Shown here piece after piece: positions 45,020 to 53,868 of a stretch of DNA of 64,000 nucleotides. The notes under the pieces were generated by a model. That model did not search any database, was not told the origin of the DNA, and worked only from the letters and a program-made list of their open reading frames with translations. The DNA is taken from positions 496,001-560,000 of the forward strand of contig NZ_JHZC01000004.1 in the NCBI RefSeq assembly GCF_000621125.1, read 5' to 3'. The DNA comes from Maribacter antarcticus DSM 21422. GTDB lineage: Bacteria > Bacteroidota > Bacteroidia > Flavobacteriales > Flavobacteriaceae. Both the position numbers and the translations under genes were made by a program. Numbering within the stretch: position 1 is the first letter of the stretch; each line of letters begins with the position of its first letter.

Positions 45020-46171
45020 ATGCGAATGAAATACGATTACATTATTACGGGTTCAGGCTGTGCAGGATTACGTCTACTTTATAGCATTCTAAAAGACCCC
45101 GTTTTACAAACTAAAAAAGTCCTGGTACTAGATAAAGCAGAAAAAAAGACAAATGACAGGATTTGGTGTTATTGGGAAAAAGGTAAAGGACTGTTTGAGC
45201 CCATAGTACCTCATGAATGGAAAGAACTTCAATTTTTAACTTCAGATCTAACGAAGCGGTTCAAATTAGAACACTATAGTTACAAGATGATTAAAGGCAT
45301 CGATTTCTATACTCTTGTTTTAAACTTTAGCAAAGCGTTTGAAAACGTAAGGTTTAAATATGAAAATGTGAAGCAAATTCAAATCGAAAATGATATTGCT
45401 TTTGTAGAAACTGAAGTAGGCAGATACGCCGGTGAGTATGTTTTTAATTCTACGAACCTTTTTAATCCTGAAATAAATACGCAGAATTCTCTCTTACAAC
45501 ATTTTGAAGGCTGGGTAATTAGAACAAAAAAACCATCTTTTAATACTGAAATAGGAACGCTAATGGACTTTAGACTACGCCAAGAGCATGGTGCAACATT
45601 CATGTACGTTCTTCCGACTACGGCAAGAGAAGCACTCGTAGAGTACACCTTGTTTAGCGAAAAAGTACTAGACAAGAAACACTATAAAGTAGCATTAGAA
45701 AACTATATAAAAGACCATCTGAAAATAGAGGCGTATGAAATTATACACAAAGAGCTTAGGGTTATACGAATGTCTTTGGCTAATTTTTCAAGAAGTTCGA
45801 ATTCTGAAAAAAGGAGTATCAATATCGGAACCGCTGGCGGATTTACAAAAGCAAGTAGCGGTTATACGTTTCAGTTTATTCAAAAAAATACGAAGAAAAT
45901 TATAAATAATTTACGAAAAGGCAACCCTCCAAATCCAACGATTACTTTTCGAGACAAAATGTTTCAATGGTACGACCGAACTTTATTAGAAGTACTTATT
46001 TCTGGAAAGATGACAGGAAAAGAAATATGCTCAATAATGTTTAAAAAGATTTCTCCAGAGAAAATTTTAGCCTTTTTGGGGAATGAAAGTAGTTTTAAAG
46101 ACGATATTAAAATAATGAACAGCTTACCGAAAGCACCTTTTCTGGCAGCTGGACTTAAACAACTAAAGTAA
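45020..46171 (+). CDS. Lycopene beta-cyclase family protein
   Basis: A 383-residue FAD/NAD(P)-binding flavoprotein of the CrtY/CrtL family. The N-terminal dinucleotide site is YDYIITGSGCAGLRLL, followed by VLVLDKAEKKTNDRIWCYW, with the family's R-x-W-C-Y/F-W. It also has MDFRLRQEHGATFMYVLPTT, where family members have a catalytic F-L-E-E-T region nearby, and GTAGGFTKASSGYTFQFI towards the C-terminus. It would cyclise lycopene to beta-carotene at the membrane. No other carotenoid genes are near, and it lies between transposon relics and intergenic repeats. An ATG at 45026 is an alternative start. Confidence 0.85.
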   Translation: MRMKYDYIITGSGCAGLRLLYSILKDPVLQTKKVLVLDKAEKKTNDRIWCYWEKGKGLFEPIVPHEWKELQFLTSDLTKRFKLEHYSYKMIKGIDFYTLVLNFSKAFENVRFKYENVKQIQIENDIAFVETEVGRYAGEYVFNSTNLFNPEINTQNSLLQHFEGWVIRTKKPSFNTEIGTLMDFRLRQEHGATFMYVLPTTAREALVEYTLFSEKVLDKKHYKVALENYIKDHLKIEAYEIIHKELRVIRMSLANFSRSSNSEKRSINIGTAGGFTKASSGYTFQFIQKNTKKIINNLRKGNPPNPTITFRDKMFQWYDRTLLEVLISGKMTGKEICSIMFKKISPEKILAFLGNESSFKDDIKIMNSLPKAPFLAAGLKQLK

Positions 46172-46196
46172 GTTACAAGCCAAATAAGCCATTAGG

Positions 46197-46560
46197 CAAC
46201 AAAGAACTGCGTTCAAAAAAAACGCGTTTCTTTATTGATTTAGGACACTACTATTTTAGGCTCATAGAATCACTTTGTTTGAGCAGCGGATGCGAGACGA
46301 CTATCAATACCTGTTTGTAAGGCTTAACCCTATTTATGGTTCACTCATATAGACCTCTTTGAAAGCGCTCTTACATTTACGGGTATTGAATAAAAAAAAG
46401 ACCAACAAGTTCTTTAGCGTTCTAAGACTAATAAGTAGCATCAAAAATAAATAACTGAGGTAAAATATAACTCTTTTCTTCATTAATTAAAGACACTAGT
46501 ATTTTTGGCCCATAGATGTACTTTAATAATTCTTTGAGCTTTTCTATTGATAATTTTCAA
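46197..46560. repeat. Two further copies of the IS110-associated end repeat, and a second crp-tail-like relic
   Basis: One copy starts at 46197 (CAACAAAGAACTGCGTTC..., with ACTATTTTAGGCTCATAG at 46251) and one at 46447 (AACTGAGGTAAAATATAACTC..., with AGTATTTTTGGCCCATAG at 46498), next to the transposase relic. Between them GTTCTAAGACTAATAAGTAG (46415 on) matches GTACTAAGACCAATTAGCCG at 62150, a block that reads like the C-terminus of a Crp-type regulator. Confidence 0.45.
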
Positions 46561-47097
46561 CTACTTTAATCGAAGTACAGACACGTAATTTTCATTATAA
46601 GGCCTGCTTGATTTGGCTATGGCAAAACATTGTTTGAGCAACTTGTTCGAGACTGCTATTAAGGAAAGTTTCTTGCTCTTGGTAGCCGTTTGTTTCTTTA
46701 AATAACAGTCTAATAATCTAAATAGCTGTAAACATTCGCTCTGTATTTCCGTAAATGCTTTGTAAAGAGAGACTTCGTTTATTTTGGCGTATCCACAAAT
46801 GGCCTTGGCATCGCTCTTGTCCGTTTTCACCTTGGCCAATTTCATCTGTATAAAAAGCTTCTCAGATAGTGGGTTTACAACAGACACTATAACTTCGTTT
46901 TTGTAAAAAAACTGCGCCAGACGCCAATGATCATAACCGGTAGCTTCCATCAATACAAGACTATTGGCAGCGAATTGTTTCAATAGCTTCTTGAATCCCG
47001 TTTTATCATTCTTAAGTTATACATGACCACTTTTACTGCGAAAGCAATCAAAGACATCTTTACTTATATCGACTCTGAAAGTTTCATTATATTTCTT
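46561..47097 (-). pseudogene. IS110-family transposase remnant
   Basis: The minus-strand frame encodes LVLMEATGYDHWRLAQFFY, VVNPLSEKLFIQMKLAKVKT and DKSDAKAICGYA, the RuvC-like DEDD domain of IS110-family transposases. It then jumps to a C-terminal tip (KKLSLIAVSNKLLKQCFAIA), so the middle and the second (serine-containing) domain are deleted. Upstream the same frame reads YNETFRVDISKDVFDCFRSK, the expected N-terminus, interrupted by a TAA near 47020. The element cannot be active on its own. It is oriented opposite to the neighbouring genes. Confidence 0.8.
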
Positions 47098-47322
47098 CAG
47101 AAGAACTGATTTATGAAAGAACCAGCTACTTGACTCACAACCACTTGAAAACGACATCTAAAGTCTCACAGAACTGAACGTGGTTTACGTAGTAAAAGAG
47201 CGCTAATTATCAATGTTGTCTAAGTCTAAATCTTCACCGTATATACTAACCTTATACTCTCTTTTGTTCTTTCTGATGTATATCCTAAAAATTAGGGGAT
47301 CAAACTTAAGACGTGCTTAAGT
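47098..47322. other. Intergenic DNA, no gene recognised
   Basis: No coding frame on either strand. It ends at a plus-strand terminator without an intact gene upstream, which suggests that a gene has been lost here. Confidence 0.35.
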
Positions 47323-47361
47323 AATAGCGATTTGAATTAAAACCCAAACCGCTATTTTTTT
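47323..47361 (+). terminator. Orphan rho-independent terminator
   Basis: AATAGCG and TTTG (47323-47334) pair with CAAA and CGCTATT (47345-47356), with one mismatch, followed by seven T. No plus-strand gene lies within 1 kb upstream except the lycopene cyclase, so it is probably a relic. Confidence 0.6.
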
Positions 47362-47488
47362 ATTTTGCGAATTCCTATCGTAAAGTTACCGGTTCAAAAT
47401 ACGCAACTAATCTTATACAAGAACGGTAGGCACAATGTAACAAAGCCTCGTTTTTTTCGTCTTCATTATAAACCAATCTAAAAATTAA

Positions 47489-48343
47489 ATGTTAAAAACA
47501 GCACCTATAATTAAAGAAGCGTGGAAAACAATAATTTTATTTTTAACCCTTCTCACTGCGTTAAGTTCAATAGCATATTATGCAATTTTAAAATTAAATC
47601 CAACTAGTATTTATGTTGGTGCATTGATGATATCGCCAGCTTTAGCAGCATTCATTACCATAAAAATAAAGAAACGACCTATTTCAAGTTTACCTTGGAG
47701 TCTAAAAGATTTGAAATATTTAAAACGCTCATACGTCACTCCTATATTGTATGTTTCAATTGCGTATGTGTTAATTTGGTTATTTGGTTTTGGAAATCTC
47801 ATAAATACAGAAACAATTGCACAATGGAGTGATGAATTAGGTATTGCTGAGTCTAATCAAACACTCGTAATACCAGTAATGATTTTTCTACTACTAACTG
47901 TTGGTGTAATCAAAAACTTAGGTTCTACATTAGGTGAAGAAATCGGATGGCGTGGCTTTTTAATATTTGAATTGAGAAAAGTAATGTCTTTTAAGTCACT
48001 AGCCATTGTAAGTGGACTAATTTGGGCAATTTATCATTTTCCTATAATTAATTTAATGTACGGAAGCGGTGAAAATCTTTTGTTACATATTAGTGCTTTT
48101 ACACTAATGATACTTGGTATGTCTGTAATTTTGGCTTATTTCACTTTTAAATCGAACAGTTTGTGGCCAGCAGCTGTCTACCATTCTGTTCACAATATTT
48201 ACATTCAAAAAATATGCACTCCTTTAACCATTTCTAATAATAACAGTACATTCTGGATAGATGAATACGGATTTATGATTCCGATTGTAACAACTATTTT
48301 TGCTATTTACTTTTGGAGAAAAGCTAAAAAAGAAAATTTATAA
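47489..48343 (+). CDS. CPBP family intramembrane metalloprotease
   Basis: A 284-residue membrane protein with eight or so helices, of the CPBP (CAAX protease and bacteriocin-processing, Abi) family. The glutamate motif is GEEIGWRGFLIFELRK, the second motif IWAIYHFPIINLMYG gives the metal histidine, and the third, LWPAAVYHSVHNIY, gives H and N. All active-site residues are thus present. Such proteases process prenylated or regulatory membrane proteins or confer self-immunity to peptides; the role here is unknown. The coding region is followed 12 bases on by CCCAACAAAGAACT, the same block found after the DUF998 and lycopene cyclase genes. Confidence 0.87.
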   Translation: MLKTAPIIKEAWKTIILFLTLLTALSSIAYYAILKLNPTSIYVGALMISPALAAFITIKIKKRPISSLPWSLKDLKYLKRSYVTPILYVSIAYVLIWLFGFGNLINTETIAQWSDELGIAESNQTLVIPVMIFLLLTVGVIKNLGSTLGEEIGWRGFLIFELRKVMSFKSLAIVSGLIWAIYHFPIINLMYGSGENLLLHISAFTLMILGMSVILAYFTFKSNSLWPAAVYHSVHNIYIQKICTPLTISNNNSTFWIDEYGFMIPIVTTIFAIYFWRKAKKENL

Positions 48344-48906
48344 AATAAAACACATTGCCCAACAAAGAACTCTTATGAAAAGGCTTAGTCCAGTTCTCTA
48401 CAGTTAATTAATATGTTCTTTTTTGCTTGAAACCACCTTTTTTTATTTTAATATAACGTGCTCCCACCCCTATATATGATAGACCTTTTGGACTTCATAA
48501 GCATCTGTATAATTATCATAGGCCCGTTCACTAGCTGAGGTTTGTGAACGCTGTTTAAAAACGATCACCATATTTATTTTGTGATATAGGCTTTTCTGAT
48601 TTCTAGTGAGCTTTGTTATTGTTAGGTGCAAATCAATATGTAGGATACAATTCCTAACTCTACTTTCTAACGCTCAACAAGCAGCACAAAGCGCATTAGC
48701 AAAAACTACGAAATAAGCACTAAATATAAAACCTAAACCGAGTGAATCTAGTATGTACTGTAAAGTCTCTTAAAAATGAAATGGTTTTAGTAAGCGGTGT
48801 GCTTTTATTAACGCGAATACAGCAAAAACATCTAAAACAAATACCTTATATTTTTAGTTATATTAAAGTCTAAGGATATCATTTTAAAAGTAGTTGAGCT
48901 AAGAAA
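48344..48906. other. Long intergenic region without a gene
   Basis: It begins with the block CCCAACAAAGAACT (48357-48370) seen after two other genes of this region. The rest is AT-rich with no coding frame on either strand and no RNA gene that I can recognise. It marks the border between the cassette-like region and the minus-strand operon. Confidence 0.4.
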
Positions 48907-48940
48907 ATTAGGGCTAATGATTCTTTTCATCAGCCCTAAT
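48907..48940 (-). terminator. Rho-independent terminator of the pirin-YceI operon
   Basis: ATTAGGGCT plus ATGA (48907-48920) pair with TCAT plus AGCCCTAAT (48927-48940), with one A/C mismatch. On the minus strand it is followed by TTTTC. It lies 21 bases beyond the YceI stop. Confidence 0.75.
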
Positions 48941-48961
48941 TAACATGACGAATCAACTCAA

Positions 48962-49486
48962 CTATTCTTTAATGAATTGGAGGTCAATAATTAATTTGAT
49001 TGTATCACTTACAACAATACTGCCCGCCTCTGTGATTGCATCCCAAGTAAGGTTGAAGTCTTTTCTATTGATGGCGCCTGTGACTTCAAAACCTGCCTTC
49101 GTCTGACCATAAGGATCTACCGCGGTGCCGTTAAAACCAATATCTAAAGAAACCTCCTTAGTGATGTCTCTAATCGTTAAATCTCCAACTAGCGTACTGC
49201 CATCGAATGACTTAGAGCTAAAGTTTAATTGTGGATAGGCTTCAGTATTAAAGAAATCGTCTGATTTTAAGTGGGCATCTCTATCACTGTTTTTTGTATT
49301 GATAGAATTTGTTTGTGCTGTAAAACTGATTTCTGAATCATTAAAGTTTTCAGTTTCAGTTTCAATGGTTGCATTGAAATCTTCAAAGTGACCTGTAACC
49401 GTTGAAATCATCATATGTTTTACTTTAAAGCCGATTACTGAATGCGTAGGGTCAATGTTCCATTTTGTTTTTACTAGTGTTTTCAT
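48962..49486 (-). CDS. YceI family protein (cytoplasmic form)
   Basis: A 174-residue YceI/lipocalin-like protein with the family's opening WNIDPTHSVIGFKVKHMMISTVTGHF and the later HLKSDDFFNTEAYPQLNF. YceI proteins form a beta-barrel that binds long isoprenoids or other hydrophobic compounds. This copy lacks a signal peptide, whereas the second YceI at 57212 has one. It is the last gene of the minus-strand operon that starts with the pirin gene and is followed by a terminator. A role in handling hydrophobic or electrophilic stress compounds fits the company of AzoR and pirin, but is inference. Confidence 0.88.
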   Translation of the reverse strand: MKTLVKTKWNIDPTHSVIGFKVKHMMISTVTGHFEDFNATIETETENFNDSEISFTAQTNSINTKNSDRDAHLKSDDFFNTEAYPQLNFSSKSFDGSTLVGDLTIRDITKEVSLDIGFNGTAVDPYGQTKAGFEVTGAINRKDFNLTWDAITEAGSIVVSDTIKLIIDLQFIKE

Positions 49487-49554
49487 TTTATGTATTATTT
49501 AAAAATTATTATTATTATTTGATTTACTTTTTTTATTGTCGAAACTATTGTAAA

Positions 49555-50142
49555 CTATATTTCTATTTGCTCTATTTTGTGCGCTACCTGTTTAATGATT
49601 TCCTCCTGTTTAAACAGCAATTGATCTAGGGAAATAAGCGCTACATCTGTAATACCTAAAAAGGATAAAAAGTGAATAATGTATTTTGAAGAGAAATCTA
49701 TAGCACTTCCAATGGCCGTTCCATCACTAGAGACGACCACAAACGCTTTCTTGCCTTTTAACAATCCTACGGGTCCATTTTCTGTAAACTTAAATGTCAG
49801 TCCAACTCTAGCAATCAAATCAAAGTAAGCTTTTAGAGCAGCAGGTATTGAAAAGTTATAGATGGGTGCACCGATTATAATGTAATCGGCTTTCATTAAC
49901 TCATTAACCAACGTGTCAGAAAGACGCAACGTTTCTTGCTGTTCTAGAGTTCTTTCTTCCTTTGCGAAAAATGCATTTAGAAGACTTTCATCGAGAAAAG
50001 GTAATTCGGAATAGGCAACGTCTCTTTCTATGACTTCTAAATGCGAACTTTGAGATTGAATTTTGGCGCTAATTTCAGTAACGTATTTTCTGCTAATGGA
50101 ATCCGTACGATTGCTGCTCGAGTTAATTTTTAATAGGTTCAT
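49555..50142 (-). CDS. azoR: FMN-dependent NADH-azoreductase
   Basis: A 195-residue flavodoxin-fold reductase with the AzoR hallmarks: KINSSSNRTDSISRKYV near the N-terminus (FMN phosphate site), DYIIIGAPIYNFSIPAALKAYFD with the Y-N-F-x-I-P motif, and GKKAFVVVSSDG. AzoR reduces azo dyes and, physiologically, quinones and thiol-specific electrophiles. It is fourth in the operon, 17 bases after the amidohydrolase gene and 68 bases before yceI. Confidence 0.92.
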   Translation of the reverse strand: MNLLKINSSSNRTDSISRKYVTEISAKIQSQSSHLEVIERDVAYSELPFLDESLLNAFFAKEERTLEQQETLRLSDTLVNELMKADYIIIGAPIYNFSIPAALKAYFDLIARVGLTFKFTENGPVGLLKGKKAFVVVSSDGTAIGSAIDFSSKYIIHFLSFLGITDVALISLDQLLFKQEEIIKQVAHKIEQIEI

Positions 50143-50159
50143 CTTGTTTTATTTTAGAT

Positions 50160-51959
50160 TTAATTATTTTGGTAACCACCATAATATTTTACGGGTGACC
50201 AACTAGGGATGACATCTGGCAGTTTAGGATTCATAGATTGATAGTCTTCGTCTCCGTATACAACCGTGCCGCCAACAACGGTAAGCACTGCTTTTAAATT
50301 GTTGATTTGTTTTTCTGGTATCGTGAAATAATCTTGTGACAGCACGGTGAAATCGGCATACATTCCTTTTTCTAAAGTTCCTTTTACGTCTTCCTCTTTT
50401 GATACCCAAGCACTCCCTTTTGTATAGAGATACAAGGCGTCTTCACGAGACAACAGGTTTGATGCTTCACTTAATTGTAAACCGCCCACTGTTTTACCAG
50501 AGATTAACCAATACAATGCTGGCCAAGGATTATAACTTGCCACACGCGTACCATCTGTACCCGCACCAAGAGGAATCCCCATTGCCATTATTTTCTTAAC
50601 TGGTGGTGCGTGCTTCGCTTTATCTGCACCATAACGTTCTACGAAAAATTCACCGGCATATGCCATACGTGCTTGAATTGCAATACCACCATTCAGTGCT
50701 TTAATCCGTTTTAATTCTTTTTCTGTAACGGTTTCTGCATGGTCAAACATCCATCTTTCAGTGGCTAGTTTTCCATTGGTTTCTCTATTGACGTCTTCAA
50801 TAACATCCAGCATATTGGCAATAGTTTCCCCATAGGTGGCGTGTATTCTGAAGGGCCAGTTGCTATCTACGTGAAGGCGAATGATTTTTTTAAAATCTTC
50901 TCTCCAAGTGGGTCTGTCTTCTAAAAAGGGTTGTGCTGCTAAAAAGTTTTCAAAATCTCCTGCACTCCAGGCTAAAAATTCACCTCCGCCTTCTAACTCA
51001 TAACCGTGATCTAAATGAATTTCTCCATTGTGACCTACTTTATTCGTCGCCATCCAGTCTTGGAACTCCGCATATTCAGCCCCTTTATTTTGTGGAAATA
51101 AATAATAGGAGAGCCGTATTGGCATTTCGCCTGCATCGGCTAATAATTTAGTGCCCGTGTAATCTTTAGGAAATTTATGTCCGCCACCACCTGCGTCAAT
51201 GCCACTAGTGATTCCTAGACTATTTAACTCCCTATAAAACTGTTTTGTAGAGTTTACTATTTCATCATCAGACAAAGCGGGTAACGCCCCAATGCGTGCG
51301 TACAAAATACTTGGGTTAGGTTCAGCTAATAAAACGCCTGTTAATTTTCCGTTTGCTTTCTTTTCAAAGGTGCTTCCCGTTGGTGCTTTCGTATTTTTAT
51401 CGATTCCTAAAACAGCTAATCCTGCTTGATTTAACCAAGCTCTACTATATAAGTACAAAACATAAGTCGGGACATTTCCTGTAGCGTCGTTAATTTCTTG
51501 TGGTGTAGGGAAGCGTTTTTCTTCAAATTGAAATGGGCTCCATCCGCCTATGACTCTCACCCATTGTCCTTTCGGTGTTCTTGCTGCTTGCTCTTCTAGC
51601 ATTTTTAGGGCACGTTTTAAAGTTTTAACACCATCCCAGCGTAGTTCGGCATTAAAGAACCGGCCGCCCCTAGTTAGGTGCAAATGAGAATCATTTAACC
51701 CAGGTATTACTGTTCTACTATTGGCATCAATGATTTTGGTGTTTTCATTTTTTAGTTTCAGAATTTCTTCTGTTGTTCCTGTTGCTAAAACTTTCCCATC
51801 CTTTACAGCGATGGCCTCTGTGATTGTATGGTCAAGATCCATAACGGCCACCTTTGCATTGGTAACAATTAGGTCTGCGCTCTCCAAATTGCTTTTAGTT
51901 TCTTGCTTACAAGACACGAATGCTAAAGCAAAAATAAAAAGTAGTATAAACTGTTTCAT
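50160..51959 (-). CDS. Lipoprotein amidohydrolase (YtcJ/AepA-like)
   Basis: A 599-residue amidohydrolase superfamily protein with a lipoprotein signal (FALAFVSCKQE), so probably anchored in the envelope. The TIM-barrel metal site is opened by IPGLNDSHLHLTRGG (H-x-H). Later metal and catalytic residues lie in DAGGGGHKF, FRIHATYGE, MFDHAETV and GAGTDGTRVASYNPW, as in the YtcJ/AepA group, whose substrates are mostly unknown N-acyl or amide compounds. A C-terminal beta-sandwich (KGTLEKGMYADFTVLSQDYF) is typical of the superfamily. It is the third gene of the sigma-54-type operon. Confidence 0.87.
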   Translation of the reverse strand: MKQFILLFIFALAFVSCKQETKSNLESADLIVTNAKVAVMDLDHTITEAIAVKDGKVLATGTTEEILKLKNENTKIIDANSRTVIPGLNDSHLHLTRGGRFFNAELRWDGVKTLKRALKMLEEQAARTPKGQWVRVIGGWSPFQFEEKRFPTPQEINDATGNVPTYVLYLYSRAWLNQAGLAVLGIDKNTKAPTGSTFEKKANGKLTGVLLAEPNPSILYARIGALPALSDDEIVNSTKQFYRELNSLGITSGIDAGGGGHKFPKDYTGTKLLADAGEMPIRLSYYLFPQNKGAEYAEFQDWMATNKVGHNGEIHLDHGYELEGGGEFLAWSAGDFENFLAAQPFLEDRPTWREDFKKIIRLHVDSNWPFRIHATYGETIANMLDVIEDVNRETNGKLATERWMFDHAETVTEKELKRIKALNGGIAIQARMAYAGEFFVERYGADKAKHAPPVKKIMAMGIPLGAGTDGTRVASYNPWPALYWLISGKTVGGLQLSEASNLLSREDALYLYTKGSAWVSKEEDVKGTLEKGMYADFTVLSQDYFTIPEKQINNLKAVLTVVGGTVVYGDEDYQSMNPKLPDVIPSWSPVKYYGGYQNN

Positions 51960-52020
51960 GTTCTCTGTTTTTTAAAAACGCTCTACCTCATTAGAAGTAG
52001 AGCGCTTTGCTATTAATTAA

Positions 52021-52758
52021 TTAGTGTTTTTTATCTCCACTTTCTTTATCCCATGCTCTAATAGTTGAGATGTAATCGATACCTAAACCATAAGCACCAC
52101 CATATCTTTTAGCTAAATTGGTAACGTCTACATATTTATCTGCTCTTGCCCAGTCTCTATGTAACTCTAATAAGTACTGCATAGACGTAATTGGTACAAC
52201 ACCAGCCTGAATCATACGCGCTATAGCCATGTCGTGTGCTTCTTTAGATACACCTCCACTAGCGTCTGTAATTACATACACTTCATAGCCGTCTTCTAAA
52301 GCAGATAAAGCAGGAAGTGTGACACATATTTCTGTCCAAAGACCGGCAAGTACAATACGCTTTTTACCTGTTTTTTTAACGGCTGCCACAATTCTTTTGT
52401 CCTCCCAAGAATTCATGGTCGTTCTGTCAATGTGTTGAGACGCATCACCATAATATTCAGTGATTTCTTGAAATAATGGGCCACTAAACGAGCGTTCTGC
52501 AACCGTAGTTATAATCGTTGGTACTTCAAATAATTTTGAAGTTGCAGCAACTAAACCTGTATTATTTCGAAGTGTTTGAATATCTATGGATTGCACTGCG
52601 AAAGCCATTTGACCTTCATGGTCAATTAAAATAAGCGCGTGGTCATCTGGGTCTAATAAAGAACTGGCCGCTAAATTTGGATCATTGTTTGGGTTTTGAG
52701 CAAAAACGTTCATTGTTAATGCTAGCATAAATACGAATGTTAATTTTACTGTGTTCAT
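52021..52758 (-). CDS. Exported isochorismatase-family (YcaC-like) hydrolase
   Basis: A 245-residue cysteine hydrolase of the isochorismatase superfamily with a cleavable signal peptide (MNTVKLTFVFMLALTMNVFA). The triad is visible as D in ALILIDHEGQMAF, K in the KKTGKKRIVLAG region, and C in GLWTEICVTLPALSAL. The closest group by layout is YcaC, octameric hydrolases of unknown substrate. The C-terminus extends beyond the domain (ELHRDWARADKYVDVTNLAK). A signal on this normally cytoplasmic fold is unusual and matches the exported pirin encoded just upstream; 61 and 69 bases separate it from its neighbours. Confidence 0.87.
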   Translation of the reverse strand: MNTVKLTFVFMLALTMNVFAQNPNNDPNLAASSLLDPDDHALILIDHEGQMAFAVQSIDIQTLRNNTGLVAATSKLFEVPTIITTVAERSFSGPLFQEITEYYGDASQHIDRTTMNSWEDKRIVAAVKKTGKKRIVLAGLWTEICVTLPALSALEDGYEVYVITDASGGVSKEAHDMAIARMIQAGVVPITSMQYLLELHRDWARADKYVDVTNLAKRYGGAYGLGIDYISTIRAWDKESGDKKH

Positions 52759-52827
52759 AATTTTAATGTTTAATGTTTAATTTGTGTCAATATTGACGGG
52801 TACTACTATTTATTTATAATTAAGCGT

Positions 52828-53703
52828 TTACTCATTCATTGGAACTTCCATTAAAAGGAGCTCTGCATCACTATCAGCTTTGATATCTAATTCTGTGACA
52901 TCCCACACACCAAAACCATCTCTTTTATTTAAAGGTTGCTTATTGATGGTAGCGTTGCCTTTAAGCACAAAGACGTACACTCCATTTTTTTCTGGATGGT
53001 TTAATTGATACGTCAGTTCTTTTCCTTCAGAAAGGTTGGTCATAGTAAACCAAGCGTCTTGATGTACCCAAACGCCATCATCCTCTGGGCTTGGCGATAA
53101 CACTTGTTGTAATTGATTATTTCTATCTTGAACATTAAGTGCGATTTGATCGTAGCGTGGTGCTACATTTTTCACTTTAGGAAGCACCCATATTTGTAGA
53201 AATTCAACTTCTTTTTCTAAATTTCTATTGTATTCAGAATGTGTCATGCCTTTACCGGCACTTAATACTTGAATATCTCCGGATTTTATAACGGCGACGT
53301 TACCCATACTGTCTTTATGTTCTAAATCGCCTTCCATTGGAATCGAAATAATTTCCATATTTTGATGCGCATGGGTTCCGAAGCCCCTACCTGCTGCAAC
53401 GACATCATCATTTAATACGCGCAATACACCAAAGTTCATGCGTTCTGGATTGTGATAATTAGCAAAACTGAAGCTGTGTTTTGATTGCAACCAACCGTGG
53501 TTAGCATCACCTCTTGTGTCTGCTTTGTGAAGTACTGTGTTCATAGTTTTATATTCTTTATTAGGTAAATGATTATAACCGAGGTTTTCATTTTCAGTTT
53601 TAGACTGTGCTTCAGCTTTATTAGTATTGGCTAAAGTCCCTATCCCTAAAATTGATAGTGAAGTTCCTTCGATTGTCTTTTTTAAAAATTCTTTACGTTT
53701 CAT
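52828..53703 (-). CDS. Exported pirin-family protein
   Basis: A 291-residue bicupin of the pirin/YhhW family. The N-terminal cupin carries the metal-binding histidines in GTHAHQNMEIISI and the second set in AGKGMTHSEYN; signatures HGWLQSKHSFSFANYHNPERM and FLQIWVLP confirm the family. Several bacterial members are quercetin dioxygenases. The start is the ATG at 53703, because the sigma-54 promoter lies just upstream and the product then begins with a signal peptide (MKRKEFLKKTIEG then SLSILGIGTL), which fits export. The frame would allow ATG 53748, but that is inside the promoter. It is the first gene of the operon. Confidence 0.88.
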   Translation of the reverse strand: MKRKEFLKKTIEGTSLSILGIGTLANTNKAEAQSKTENENLGYNHLPNKEYKTMNTVLHKADTRGDANHGWLQSKHSFSFANYHNPERMNFGVLRVLNDDVVAAGRGFGTHAHQNMEIISIPMEGDLEHKDSMGNVAVIKSGDIQVLSAGKGMTHSEYNRNLEKEVEFLQIWVLPKVKNVAPRYDQIALNVQDRNNQLQQVLSPSPEDDGVWVHQDAWFTMTNLSEGKELTYQLNHPEKNGVYVFVLKGNATINKQPLNKRDGFGVWDVTELDIKADSDAELLLMEVPMNE

Positions 53704-53727
53704 TAGTATGTCATTTGGTTTACTATA

Positions 53728-53744
53728 AGCTAATCTTGTGCCAA
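53728..53744 (-). promoter_or_regulatory. Sigma-54 promoter of the pirin operon
   Basis: On the minus strand TTGGCAC (53744 to 53738), five bases, then TAGCT. GG and GC are exactly ten bases apart, as required for RpoN. The predicted transcript starts near 53717, 14 bases before the pirin ATG. Confidence 0.75.
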
Positions 53745-53798
53745 TCAATTAAAGTATTGAAAACCAGTATTTTATATTTTACATGCCAAAAAAAAACG

Positions 53799-53832
53799 TT
53801 CTCATAAAATAGAAATTTCTATTATATGAGAA
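53799..53832. promoter_or_regulatory. 34-bp palindrome, likely enhancer site
   Basis: TTCTCATAAAATAGAAA and TTTCTATTATATGAGAA are abutting inverted arms with one mismatch. The centre is about 98 bases upstream of the predicted sigma-54 start, ideal for an activator binding site, and 53 bases before the activator gene's ATG, so it may also mediate autoregulation. Confidence 0.7.
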
Positions 53833-53868
53833 TTTTTTAGTTATTTTTACAGTGTAATACCAAAGGAA

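Noticed and set aside
46561-46983. A functional short transposase
   Set aside because: The central and second catalytic parts are missing and the N-terminus is separated by a stop codon, so it is a remnant.
36983-48360. A genomic island or integrated plasmid with defined ends
   Set aside because: No integrase, tRNA junction, relaxase or terminal repeats were found; only decayed IS110 pieces support mobility.
53704-53748. Longer start for the pirin gene at 53748
   Set aside because: The extra codons overlap the sigma-54 promoter, so they would not be transcribed from it; the shorter form begins with a proper signal peptide.
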